Assembly: GCA_947464705.1 (NCBI GenBank)
Contig: CANHYD010000045.1
Span: forward strand, 1-10,963
Origin: Verrucomicrobiota bacterium
GTDB taxonomy: Bacteria; Verrucomicrobiota; Verrucomicrobiia; Limisphaerales; UBA9464
Length of the DNA stretch: 10,963 nucleotides
Direction: 5' to 3'
Shown here: in pieces, positions 1 to 7,781 of the stretch
Layout of the letters: each line of letters opens with the position of its first letter
Position numbering within the stretch: the first letter of the stretch is position 1
Notes under the pieces: model-generated
What the model saw: the letters and a program-made list of their open reading frames with translations, nothing else
Database searches by the model: none
Told to the model about the DNA's origin: nothing
Translations under genes and position numbers: made by a program

Positions 1-567
1 AAGCTCCTCGAGCTTCTCCACCACCATGATGACCTTCTTGCCCAGCTTGATGCCTGAGAGAGCCAGCTTGATGAAGGCCTGATCCTTGTAGCCGTTGCAG
101 ATGATGAGGCCTCCAGGCTGGTCTTGCAGCGCCATGCCGGCGTACAACTCGGGCTTCGAACCCACCTCGAGCCCGAAATTGTAGGCCTTGCCCGCGTCGA
201 GAATCTCCTCCACCACCTCGCGCAGTTGATTGACCTTGATGGGGAAGACTCCCCGATAGCTGCCCTTGAATTGAAACTCAGCGATGGAGTTCCGGAAAGC
301 GTTGTTCAGGTGGGCCACCCGGTCGCGCAGAATGTCTTGGAATCGGATCAGCAACGGAAATTTCAGATTCCGCTCGCGAGCCTCCTCGATGATGTCCGAA
401 ATCTCGATGGAAGCCCCTTTGTCGCGCAGCGGGGTGACCACCACGTTTCCAGCCTCATTCACGTCGAAGTACCCGGCCCCCCAACGGTCAATATTGTAGA
501 GGGAACGCGCAGTGGGGATGTCCCACGGAGTGGCGGCAGCAGCGGGGACGGATTTCGGTTCGCTCAT
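1..567 (-). CDS. speA: biosynthetic arginine decarboxylase, N-terminal part (runs off left edge)
   Basis: This frame is open from an ATG at 565-567 to the left edge and gives 189 residues with no stop. The translation matches the start of biosynthetic arginine decarboxylase (SpeA, PLP-dependent fold III), which converts arginine to agmatine and CO2 in the cytoplasm, the first step of the agmatine route to putrescine. Visible family features are SLYNIDRWGAGYFDVNE (residues 22-38), the PLP-lysine motif PIKVNQ with Lys111 (109-114), LEVGSKPEL (133-141) and ICNGYKD (156-162). The E. coli protein is about 658 residues, so roughly 30% is present. The first ~20 residues are shorter than in E. coli and no earlier in-frame start is needed. 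No Shine-Dalgarno sequence precedes the start. The gene is divergent from ubiX across 154 nt. Identity is read by eye from conserved motifs; I am very sure of the family. Confidence 0.93.
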   Translation of the reverse strand, partial: MSEPKSVPAAAATPWDIPTARSLYNIDRWGAGYFDVNEAGNVVVTPLRDKGASIEISDIIEEARERNLKFPLLIRFQDILRDRVAHLNNAFRNSIAEFQFKGSYRGVFPIKVNQLREVVEEILDAGKAYNFGLEVGSKPELYAGMALQDQPGGLIICNGYKDQAFIKLALSGIKLGKKVIMVVEKLEEL

Positions 568-591
568 GTGTGACAACGACGCAAGGAGGGG

Positions 592-619
592 ACTCTAAGA
601 ACGAGCGGAGTGGATTCAA
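592..619 (-). promoter_or_regulatory. possible sigma70-like promoter for speA
   Basis: Read on the minus strand there is TTGAAT (614-619; 4 of 6 to TTGACA), a 16-nt spacer, then TAGAGT (592-597; 4 of 6 to TATAAT), ending 24 nt before the speA ATG. Placement is reasonable, but the match is weak and could be chance. No comparably convincing promoter was found for ubiX on the plus strand in the same divergent region. Confidence 0.22.
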
Positions 620-721
620 GCGACAGGTTGTAAAAAAATACCATCGAGGCTTCGGTCTGCTTGCTCCCGTTTGCGGCTTCTCCTTTGGCTTCCGGCACTT
701 TGGCGGCATGGTGTGCAGAAC

Positions 722-1279
722 ATGCGACTGCTGATCGCCATCACCGGAGCCAGCGGGACTATCTATGCCCAGCGCCTGCTGGACCAATTGGATACCCGTC
801 AACACGAGGTCCATGTCATGCTTAGCCAATATGCACCGCAGGTCATCGAGGCCGAGCAGCCGGGTGGCCTTCGACTGCCGGAAGGGGCTCAAGTCCACAG
901 CCACCGTTCGATGAATCTGCCCTTTGCCAGCGGTTCCAATCCGCCGGATGTGATGGTGGTGATTCCCTGCAGCATGGGCACCCTCGGACGCATCGCCCAC
1001 GGATTGAGTTCCGATTCCATGCTCCGGTGCGCCGACGTGATGCTCAAAGAGCGCCGTAAGCTCATCCTCGTCCCGCGCGAAACCCCGATCTCGCTGGTGC
1101 ATGTGAAGAACTTTGAACTCCTCATCCAGGCTGGCGTGCAACTCATCCCCGCCAACCCTCACTACTACAATCGCCCCACCACCGTCGAAGCCGTCGCCGA
1201 CACGGTGGTCGCCCGCGTCCTCGACCACATGGGAGTGCCTCATCGCCTGACCGTGCGTTGGCAGGAAGAAATCGAATAG
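722..1279 (+). CDS. ubiX: flavin prenyltransferase UbiX
   Basis: The product is a 185-residue UbiX-family flavin prenyltransferase. It transfers dimethylallyl from its phosphate to reduced FMN, making the prenylated FMN cofactor needed by UbiD-type decarboxylases. The flavin-binding start MRLLIAITGASGTIY (GASG at residues 9-12), PCSMGTL (82-88), the helix with ADVMLKERR (104-112), the signature LVPRETP (116-122) and YNRP (149-152) all match the family, and the length is typical (about 190). I chose the ATG at 722 because UbiX proteins begin just before the GASG strand; an in-frame start at 671 would add 17 residues with no family counterpart. No Shine-Dalgarno sequence is seen. A UbiA-family prenyltransferase follows on the same strand after 120 nt, so quinone synthesis is the likely context, although UbiX can serve any UbiD enzyme. 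No ubiD is in the window. Confidence 0.95.
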   Translation: MRLLIAITGASGTIYAQRLLDQLDTRQHEVHVMLSQYAPQVIEAEQPGGLRLPEGAQVHSHRSMNLPFASGSNPPDVMVVIPCSMGTLGRIAHGLSSDSMLRCADVMLKERRKLILVPRETPISLVHVKNFELLIQAGVQLIPANPHYYNRPTTVEAVADTVVARVLDHMGVPHRLTVRWQEEIE

Positions 1280-1399
1280 TTCTGTGACTACTGATCGAAT
1301 GGATTCTCTCAGCGCGGTCCGATGCTCCATGCCTAATGGCCGCAGTCCGGGCCACCGAAACGTACCCTCTCCATTGATCGCCTCCAAAAATACGCTCCG

Positions 1400-2344
1400 A
1401 TGATTTCCCTGCTCTCCAAGTGGGCCTCGTTCGTTAAGTTCAGTCACACGGTGTTCGCCCTGCCCTTCGCTTTGGCCTCCATGATGCTGGCCGCTCGCGA
1501 TCAGCGTGGATGGCCCGGTTGGAGGGTCTTTGTTCTGGTGCTGGTGGCCATGGTCAGCGGGCGCACCTGTGCGATGGCCTTCAACCGCATCGTGGACCGT
1601 CGCTTTGATGCATTGAATCCGCGCACGGCGGGTCGGCACCTGCCGGCCGGCGCCATCTCGATGACCAGTGCCGTGAGCCTGTGCCTCTTGAGCGGCGCAG
1701 GCCTGGTGGCCGCCAGTTGGGCGCTCAACCCGCTCTGCTTTGCGCTGTCGCCCGTAGCCCTGTTCTTCATCTGCTTCTACTCGCTGACGAAGCGTTTCAC
1801 TGATTTCACCCATGTCTGGCTGGGTATCGCCTTGGCCATCGCCCCGGTCGGGGCCTGGTTGGCAGTCAAGGGCGGCGTGGAGTTCCTCCCGATGATCGAC
1901 GGCAAACTCAAGCTGAGCCACAGCGCCTTCGTTCCGTTGGTCTTGGCCCTGTCGGTCCTCCTCTGGCTCTTCGGCTTCGACATCATCTACGCCACGCAAG
2001 ACTACGAGTTTGACCGCCGTCAGGGACTGCGCTCATTGGTGGTGCGCTGGGGACCCAAGAACGCTCTGGGCGTCGCCTTCATCGCCCACCTGCTCCTCTG
2101 GATGCTGTTGGCGGTCTTTGGAGCGCTGGCGGCATTCCGGTTGGCTTACTGGCTGGGCCTAATAGTCATCGGCGTTCTGTTGCTCGCCGAGCACCTGTTG
2201 GCACGCCGGCGAGACACCCACTCCGTCAACATCGCCTTCTTCAAGCTCAACGGCACCATCAGCACGCTGTTCCTCGGCCTGGTCGCCGTGGAAGTGCTGT
2301 TTCCGTGGTTCCGCTTGCAGTGGGCCGATAGCCTCCTGCGCTGA
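1400..2344 (+). CDS. ubiA: UbiA-family polyprenyltransferase (4-hydroxybenzoate / MqnP-like)
   Basis: This is a 314-residue integral membrane prenyltransferase that joins a polyprenyl chain to an aromatic acid. Both Mg-diphosphate aspartate motifs are present: N62-R-I-V-D66-R-R-F-D70, followed by NPRTAGRHLPAG (73-84), and D194-IIYATQ-D201-YEF-D205, followed by a basic RRQGLRS stretch. Hydrophobic segments lie roughly at residues 15-32, 41-58, 92-108, 113-130, 138-155, 177-195, 221-245, 247-268 and 285-303, fitting the nine-helix fold. The extended first loop and length resemble the UbiA-like group often named putative 4-hydroxybenzoate polyprenyltransferase, which includes futalosine-pathway MqnP. 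The ubiX neighbour supports a quinone role, but substrate (4-hydroxybenzoate or 1,4-dihydroxy-6-naphthoate) cannot be settled from sequence. No Shine-Dalgarno precedes the ATG. The gene ends only 26 nt from the convergent peptidase gene. Confidence 0.9.
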   Translation: MISLLSKWASFVKFSHTVFALPFALASMMLAARDQRGWPGWRVFVLVLVAMVSGRTCAMAFNRIVDRRFDALNPRTAGRHLPAGAISMTSAVSLCLLSGAGLVAASWALNPLCFALSPVALFFICFYSLTKRFTDFTHVWLGIALAIAPVGAWLAVKGGVEFLPMIDGKLKLSHSAFVPLVLALSVLLWLFGFDIIYATQDYEFDRRQGLRSLVVRWGPKNALGVAFIAHLLLWMLLAVFGALAAFRLAYWLGLIVIGVLLLAEHLLARRRDTHSVNIAFFKLNGTISTLFLGLVAVEVLFPWFRLQWADSLLR

Positions 2345-2370
2345 AACCCGCAGCGTCGGTTCCTGGCGCA

Positions 2371-4320
2371 CTAACGAATGGACTGCCCGTTCAGGAGGTG
2401 CTCTTGGAGAAACAGGATCGTGCTGAGGAATTGGAAGTCGGCGTTGGGTTTCTTGGCAAACCCGTGCCCTTCATCCCGAGCCATCAGGTAGGCGCAGGTC
2501 CGGCCATTGGCTCGAACTGCTTGGACCATTTGCTCAGCTTCGCTCAGGGGCACCCTCGGATCGTTCTTGCCCTGAACCACGAAGAGCGGCACCCGGATCC
2601 GATCCACCTGATTGAGCGGTGAGATCTTTTCCAAATGAGCCCGCATCCGGGGATCGCGCTCGTCCCCGTACTCCACCCGACGCAAATCCCGACGGTACTC
2701 CTGGGTGTTGGTGAGGAAGGTGACGAAGTTGGAAATGCCCACGACGTCCACGCCGCACCGCAGCCGATCGCTGAAGTGCACCAATGACGCCAACGTCATG
2801 TAGCCGCCGTAGCTGCCTCCCATGACGGAGACGCGGGCCGGATCCAGTCCCGAATCGGTCCCGATCCAATCGAGGAATGCACCAATGTCCTTCACCGAAT
2901 CCTCGCGCAAGTAGCCGTCGTCGAGGGTGAGGAAGCGTTTCCCGTAGCCGGCCGATCCGCGCACATTCGGCACCACCAACGCGATACCCAACTCGTTCAG
3001 GAAGTAGTTGTACCGGGCCATGAATCCCGGCCGTGACTGGGATTCAGGGCCGCCATGAATAATTACCGCCACCGGCCGTTTGCCCGGAAAACGCTGCGGA
3101 TCCGGGCGATACACAAACGCACTCACCTTCAACTGGTCGAAACTCGGGATCGTGATCAACTCCGGCTCCCGGAACGCCTTGGCCGGCAAGCCACCGGTCT
3201 CGCTCTCTGTCCAGCGAGTCAACCGGCCGGTCTTGACGTCCACCGAGTAGGCATCGGAGGGAGATTGGGCATGGGCCAGGCTGAAACCCAGATCTCGACC
3301 GTTCTCGTGCCACTCCAAACCAGTCATCACTCCGGCCGGAATGGCGGACAAGGCACGGACTTTTCCTGAACCCAATTTCAGGAGCGACAACCGGCTGGAC
3401 CCGTTTTCATTGGAAACAAAGGCCAGTTGCTCACCGTCAGGAGACAATTCAAAGGCCTCGACGTCCCAGGCCGGGGACTTCGAGGTATTGTTCCCCAACG
3501 GCGTGAGGTCGCCGCTGGCCACATCGATCCGGACAAGATAGAGGAACTCCGAATCCAAGTCGGTGGTCGCGAACACACTCCGACCGTCTCGGGAGAATCG
3601 GGCGGATCCATAAGACACCACCCGCTCTCGGTTAGGCGTCAGTTTGGAGAGCTTCCGCGTGGCCACCGTGAGCAGGTGCAGCTCGCTATCGGTGATCGAA
3701 CGGCGATTCTGGACCAGCACCTGGGAGCCGTCCTCATTGACATCGAGCACCGCCCAACCGCCACCGGAAACCTCCAGGATCATCTTCGCCGATTCTGGCT
3801 TTTGCGGATCCAGACACCACACGTCGGTGTCGCGACCATTGCGGCGGGTGGAATTGTGGAAGAGCCAGCGGCCGTCTTTGGAGAACCGGGCATTGCCGTT
3901 GCGGCTGCGGCCGTCGGTCAGCAACGTCGTTTTGCCTTCCGCCAAATCGAGTCGGTGCAATTGGTAGAATTCTCCACCCCCGACATCCTGACTGAAGACG
4001 ACGAAGCGCCCCTGACGAGGCTCGAACTGGCCTCCAGCCACAGGCTCCGAGGAGAAGGTCCACTGGCGTCGAGCCCCACCGGGCTGGGCGACGGCATGCA
4101 GTTGGAGGGTGTCGGAAAACCGGGTGCCGATGAGCATCTCCCGACGGGTGGGATGCCAGGCGGCAAAGGCCGCGGTCCGGAACTCCAGATATCGGGAGGT
4201 ATCGCGCTTCAATGCGACGGGAATCGGCGGGATTCCCTCGACCACGAGATTGTCAGGGATCTGGGCAAAAACTGTGGCACTCATGCAGGCAAGACCGATA
4301 GCGCGCAGGGCTCGGAACAT
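2371..4320 (-). CDS. secreted S9-family peptidase (prolyl oligopeptidase / acylaminoacyl-peptidase type)
   Basis: The 649-residue product begins with a probable signal peptide (MFRALRAIGLACMSATVFA, cleavage after Ala19), so it probably acts in the periplasm or outside the cell. Residues ~45-375 form repeated beta strands with PD40/WD40-like blades (for example ARFSKDGRWLF, ARFSRDGRSVF, FELSPDGEQLAF), as in the propeller of S9 peptidases. Residues ~385-645 are an alpha/beta hydrolase: oxyanion HGGPE (422-426), nucleophile GGSYGG with Ser503, Asp587 in GKNDPRVP, and His619 in DEGHGF. The whole catalytic triad is intact and the length is normal. Expected substrates are short peptides; a preference for proline or acylated N-termini cannot be read from the sequence. 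The gene lies 74 nt downstream of RNase Y on the same strand, so it may be read through from that operon or have its own promoter. It converges with the UbiA-family gene. Confidence 0.93.
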   Translation of the reverse strand: MFRALRAIGLACMSATVFAQIPDNLVVEGIPPIPVALKRDTSRYLEFRTAAFAAWHPTRREMLIGTRFSDTLQLHAVAQPGGARRQWTFSSEPVAGGQFEPRQGRFVVFSQDVGGGEFYQLHRLDLAEGKTTLLTDGRSRNGNARFSKDGRWLFHNSTRRNGRDTDVWCLDPQKPESAKMILEVSGGGWAVLDVNEDGSQVLVQNRRSITDSELHLLTVATRKLSKLTPNRERVVSYGSARFSRDGRSVFATTDLDSEFLYLVRIDVASGDLTPLGNNTSKSPAWDVEAFELSPDGEQLAFVSNENGSSRLSLLKLGSGKVRALSAIPAGVMTGLEWHENGRDLGFSLAHAQSPSDAYSVDVKTGRLTRWTESETGGLPAKAFREPELITIPSFDQLKVSAFVYRPDPQRFPGKRPVAVIIHGGPESQSRPGFMARYNYFLNELGIALVVPNVRGSAGYGKRFLTLDDGYLREDSVKDIGAFLDWIGTDSGLDPARVSVMGGSYGGYMTLASLVHFSDRLRCGVDVVGISNFVTFLTNTQEYRRDLRRVEYGDERDPRMRAHLEKISPLNQVDRIRVPLFVVQGKNDPRVPLSEAEQMVQAVRANGRTCAYLMARDEGHGFAKKPNADFQFLSTILFLQEHLLNGQSIR

Positions 4321-4394
4321 GGTTTGACCCCATCACAGGGCACCCGTATTGCAATAGTGTTTTCCGTCCGGGGCGGACTGAGCACGATCGACAA

Positions 4395-5954
4395 CTACTT
4401 GGCGTATTCGACGCAGCGGGTCTCACGGACCACCGTGATGCGGATTTGTCCGGGATAGAGCAATTCCTCCTCAATGCGGCGGGCCAGATCGCGGGCCATC
4501 CGCAGGGAGGCCTGGTCATCGATCTCTTCGGGCTTCACCACCACCCGCAGTTCGCGACCGGCTTGGATGGCAAAGGCCCGCTCCACCCCCGGGAAATCAA
4601 AGGCGATGCGCTCCAGGTTTTCTAGGCGCTGGAGGTAGGTGGTCATGCCCTCGCTGCGGGAACCTGGGCGGGTGGCACTGATGGCGTCAGCGGCAGCCAC
4701 CAGGATGCCCAGGGCATTTTCATGCGGCACCTCCTCGTGGTGGGATGCCACCGCATTCAGAACGGCCTCAGACTCATTGAAGCGCCTGAGAAAATCGGCA
4801 CCCACCTTGGCATGTGGCCCCTCGACCTCATGGGACATGGCCTTGCCGATGTCATGAAGCAGGCCCGATCGCTTGGCGGCCAAGATATCTTCGCCGAGCT
4901 CCGCGGCCATCAGACCGCAGAGATGGGCCACCTCCAGGGAATGCTCGAGGACGTTCTGGGAGTAACTGTGGCGGAAGTGCAACCGACCCAACATTCGGGC
5001 CACGTCTGGATGGACCGGCGGCTGGCCGGCCTTGTACACCGCGTCCTCGCCCTTGCGGAGAACGAAGTCATCCATCTCGACCGTGACCGCAGCGACCACC
5101 TCTTCGATGCGGGTCGGGTGGATGCGGCCATCCAGGATCAGTCGTTCCATAGACTGCCGGGCCACTTCGCGCCGGACGGGATCAAAACCCGAGAGCACCA
5201 CCGCATTGGGCGTGTCGTCCACCAACACCGTGATACCCGTGGCATTCTCGAACGAACGGATATTGCGCCCGTCGCGCCCGATGATGCGCCCCTTCATCTC
5301 CTCGCTCGGCAGGGCCACGGTGGCCGTGCTGGTCTCGTAGGTGTGTTTGGCTGCGTAACGCTGGATGGCTGTGGCGATGATGCGCCGGGCCTGCTGCTCG
5401 GCTCCACTTTTGGCGTTTTCGAGAATGTGCCGGCTCAAGTTGGCGGCATCTCGGGAGGAATCCTGTTCGACCTCCTTCAGCAACAGCGTTCGGGCCTCGA
5501 GAGCACTGAGCCCGGACAACGACTCCAATTGACTCCTGCGTTCCTCGGACAACCGACGAATCTCGAGGCGATCTTGGTCCAACTGCCCTCGGATCCCATC
5601 GAGGGCTTCCGACCGGCGGCGGACATCCTCTTGCTGCTCAACCAATCGCTCCAGTTGACGTCCCACCGAAGACTCCCTCTCGGCCAATCGGGATTCGGTG
5701 GCCCCCAGACGGGAACGTTCGGATTCCAGGTCCCGGTCCTGATCGGCCCGCCAACGGTTGAGATCCTGCTGAGCCGCCAAACGGACTTCGACGCGGAGGG
5801 CCTCGGTCTCCTTGCGAGATTGATCGGCCCGTTCCCGCTCCCGGATCGCTAATTCGGCACGCAAAGCGCGCTCGCGAAAGCGGTGAATGACATAAGCCAA
5901 CCCCGTGCCGGTCAGCACGCCTCCCACCGCAAAAAACCAGGATTCAGTGGCCAT
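4395..5954 (-). CDS. rny: ribonuclease Y
   Basis: This 519-residue protein has the full RNase Y architecture: one N-terminal membrane anchor (residues ~6-24), a long charged coiled coil (~28-205), a KH domain with IIGRDGRN (224-231; GxxG at 226-229), and an HD domain with the metal-binding pair His367-Asp368 in LLHDIGKA and a later ASHHEE (403-408). RNase Y is the membrane-bound endoribonuclease that starts mRNA decay in many bacteria lacking RNase E; its length (~520) is standard. The start ATG lies inside the end of the upstream cyclo-ligase gene (11-nt overlap including its stop), which points to translational coupling. It appears to be transcribed with the efflux genes. No Shine-Dalgarno sequence is visible. 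In the 74 nt after its stop there is only a 5-bp hairpin (4366-4378) without a following T-tract, so no terminator before the peptidase gene is evident. Confidence 0.96.
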   Translation of the reverse strand: MATESWFFAVGGVLTGTGLAYVIHRFRERALRAELAIRERERADQSRKETEALRVEVRLAAQQDLNRWRADQDRDLESERSRLGATESRLAERESSVGRQLERLVEQQEDVRRRSEALDGIRGQLDQDRLEIRRLSEERRSQLESLSGLSALEARTLLLKEVEQDSSRDAANLSRHILENAKSGAEQQARRIIATAIQRYAAKHTYETSTATVALPSEEMKGRIIGRDGRNIRSFENATGITVLVDDTPNAVVLSGFDPVRREVARQSMERLILDGRIHPTRIEEVVAAVTVEMDDFVLRKGEDAVYKAGQPPVHPDVARMLGRLHFRHSYSQNVLEHSLEVAHLCGLMAAELGEDILAAKRSGLLHDIGKAMSHEVEGPHAKVGADFLRRFNESEAVLNAVASHHEEVPHENALGILVAAADAISATRPGSRSEGMTTYLQRLENLERIAFDFPGVERAFAIQAGRELRVVVKPEEIDDQASLRMARDLARRIEEELLYPGQIRITVVRETRCVEYAK

Positions 5955-6558
5955 TTTTCAGTGAAACACCCGACGGAGCAAACCGACAACCCGATGGGGT
6001 GATGACGCCAGTCAATTCAACGTCGTGCCCCTCTCGGGGAATCTGCGGAAGCATCTGGAAATCAAAGGCAACTCCATAACCCCGGCCGCGGAAGGACTCC
6101 AGCAGCCGATCATAAAAGCCTCGCCCTCTCCCCAATCTCCCCCCATCCGTCGAGAAACCTAGCCCAGGAACAAACGCCAAGTCCAGTCGCACGGCATCCA
6201 CCGGCTCACACCGGGACCGAGGCTCCGGAATGCCAAAGCGACCCGGAACCAAATCTCCAAGACCGTCGATGCGGCACCAGCGATACGTGACCGACGCGTC
6301 ATCATAGGAGGGCAATACCACACATTTCCGCTCCGACCAGGCCCGCTCGACCAGGGGCCAGACATCGGGTTCATCGGCTCGGGGATGGTACAGGCCCACC
6401 ACCCGGGAATCGGACCATTCCGGCAAACCGAGGCACCCTTCCCGGATGCGAAGGGACCACTCGTCGCGGAGCCCGGCCCCGAGCCCGCGCAATTGCCTGC
6501 GGAGATCCTCTCGCAGGGCGCTCTTCACTGCGGAGAGAGGAGTTCCCGGCGGGTTCAT
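5944..6558 (-). CDS. 5-formyltetrahydrofolate cyclo-ligase
   Basis: The 204-residue product belongs to the 5-formyltetrahydrofolate cyclo-ligase family (MTHFS; named YgfA/Fau, YqgN or FthC in different species). It uses ATP to convert 5-formyl-THF to 5,10-methenyl-THF, returning an inhibitory folate to the one-carbon pool in the cytoplasm. Visible motifs are the N-terminal basic helix with Lys12 and Arg16, GRFGIPEP (106-113), and the nucleotide-binding segment FVPGLGFSTDGGRLGRGRGF (129-148) followed by YDR (149-151). The usual form of this loop is GxRLGxGxGxYDR, so it is intact. Length is normal. It starts 5 nt after the permease stop and overlaps rny by 11 nt, so it sits tightly between transport and RNA-decay genes. 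No Shine-Dalgarno sequence is present, again suggesting coupling to the upstream gene. Confidence 0.92.
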   Translation of the reverse strand: MNPPGTPLSAVKSALREDLRRQLRGLGAGLRDEWSLRIREGCLGLPEWSDSRVVGLYHPRADEPDVWPLVERAWSERKCVVLPSYDDASVTYRWCRIDGLGDLVPGRFGIPEPRSRCEPVDAVRLDLAFVPGLGFSTDGGRLGRGRGFYDRLLESFRGRGYGVAFDFQMLPQIPREGHDVELTGVITPSGCRFAPSGVSLKNGH

Positions 6559-6563
6559 TGGGG

Positions 6564-7778
6564 TTACTCGTAGCGCAAGGCGTCGATCGGATCGAGATTG
6601 GCCGCCTTTAACGCGGGGAAGAAGCCAAAGACGATGCCAATGACGGCGCTGACCGAGAAGGCAAGGATCACCGAAGCCTGGGAGATCAACGTGGGAAACT
6701 GGAACAACTGGGTTAGCAACGGGGCCAACCAGTAACCCACGGCGATCCCCACCCCACCTCCCAAGACACTCAAGAGAACCGCCTCGGCCAAGAACTGGAG
6801 CAGCACATCCCGACCACGGGCGCCGACGGCCAGACGGATGCCGATCTCCCGGGTGCGCTCGGTGACACTGACCAGCATGATGTTCATGATGCCAATGCCG
6901 CCGACGACCAGTGAAATGCCGGCAAAAAAACCAATTAACACGGTCATGATCCGATTGTTGGCATTGAAGAAGTCGCTGGTCTCCTGCTGATTGCGGACCA
7001 TGAAGTCGTCGTCTTTGCCGTCGCTGATCTTGTGCCGGCGGCGCAGCAATTCAGTGAGTTGCTCCTGCACCAAGGGGATGGCGTCGGGCGACTCCGCCTG
7101 AACGAAGACAGACCGAAACTTGGTGTCCCCCGACAACCGTTTCATCACGCTGGTGTACGGCACGAGCAGGACGTCGTCCTGATCCTGGCCGAAGCTGCCA
7201 GAACCCTTGGCTTCCAACCACCCCACGATGGTGAAGGGCGCGTTCTTGATGCGCACCGCCTGACCCACCGGATCGATGCCCTCGCCAAAAAGGGTCTTCG
7301 CCGTGGTGGCCCCGATCAGGCAAATTTTGGAGGCATTGCGCACATCGGCGGCCGTGAAGTTCTCACCGCTCTTCAGGGCCCAGGATCGGGCAACAATGTA
7401 TTCGTCGGAGACGCCGGACACCTGCACAAAACTGTTCTGGTTGCCAGCGGCCACCTGGGCGGAGGTCCGAGCCTCCGGGCTCACAGCCGTGATCTGGGAG
7501 ACTTCCCGGCGCATGGCATCAAAATCCTCAATCGACAGGTTGGGCGCCATGCCGAAGCCACCTCGAACACCACCCCGGGTCATGTTGCCCGACATCACGG
7601 TGATGAGGTTTTGCCCCATGCCCGCGATGCGCTTGTCCACCTCGGCCTTGGCTCCGGTGCCCATGCTGACGCCCACGATCACGGCGGCGATGCCCACGAT
7701 GATGCCCAGCATGGTGAGGAAGGACCGGAGCACGTTGCGCCGGATGGCCATCAGGGCGATGCGAAGGGTGGCAAACAT
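6564..7778 (-). CDS. MacB-type ABC transporter permease (FtsX domain)
   Basis: The 404-residue product is the membrane subunit of a type VII (MacB/LolCDE/FtsX superfamily) ABC transporter. It has one N-terminal membrane helix (~18-40), a large periplasmic MacB_PCD domain (~41-275), and three C-terminal helices (~279-305, 328-354, 368-390) with the characteristic GIGIMNIMLVSVTERTREIG (294-313) and the terminal PALKAANLDPIDALRYE-type ending. Unlike E. coli MacB, the ATPase is a separate gene, encoded 3 nt upstream. Such transporters use ATP hydrolysis to drive a conformational pump that exports periplasmic substrates (macrolides, peptides, siderophores, lipoproteins) through an outer-membrane channel. 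The adaptor gene two places upstream favours MacAB-type efflux over LolCDE. The substrate is unknown. The periplasmic domain has a glycine/methionine-rich stretch at residues ~64-78. Confidence 0.94.
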   Translation of the reverse strand: MFATLRIALMAIRRNVLRSFLTMLGIIVGIAAVIVGVSMGTGAKAEVDKRIAGMGQNLITVMSGNMTRGGVRGGFGMAPNLSIEDFDAMRREVSQITAVSPEARTSAQVAAGNQNSFVQVSGVSDEYIVARSWALKSGENFTAADVRNASKICLIGATTAKTLFGEGIDPVGQAVRIKNAPFTIVGWLEAKGSGSFGQDQDDVLLVPYTSVMKRLSGDTKFRSVFVQAESPDAIPLVQEQLTELLRRRHKISDGKDDDFMVRNQQETSDFFNANNRIMTVLIGFFAGISLVVGGIGIMNIMLVSVTERTREIGIRLAVGARGRDVLLQFLAEAVLLSVLGGGVGIAVGYWLAPLLTQLFQFPTLISQASVILAFSVSAVIGIVFGFFPALKAANLDPIDALRYE

Positions 7779-7781
7779 GGT

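Noticed and set aside
586..590. AGGAGG-like sequence near the speA start
   Set aside because: It is on the plus strand, while speA is on the minus strand, and it lies too far from ubiX to serve it.
671..721. 17-codon N-terminal extension of ubiX
   Set aside because: UbiX proteins begin immediately before the GASG flavin-binding strand, and the extra residues match nothing in the family; the ATG at 722 is preferred.
488..1999. A 503-codon open frame on the minus strand
   Set aside because: It is antisense to ubiX and the UbiA-family gene and overlaps the start of speA. Its product is low-complexity and charged, with His and Gln runs and no domain.
4366..4378. GTCCG/CGGAC hairpin as a terminator between rny and the peptidase gene
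   Set aside because: The stem is only 5 bp with a 3-nt loop, and no T-tract follows on the minus strand.
3427..4458. A 343-codon open frame on the plus strand
   Set aside because: It is antisense to the propeller domain of the S9 peptidase and the end of rny, with no family features.
4722..5852. A 376-codon open frame on the plus strand
   Set aside because: It is antisense to RNase Y, whose KH and HD motifs are unmistakable; the product shows no domain.
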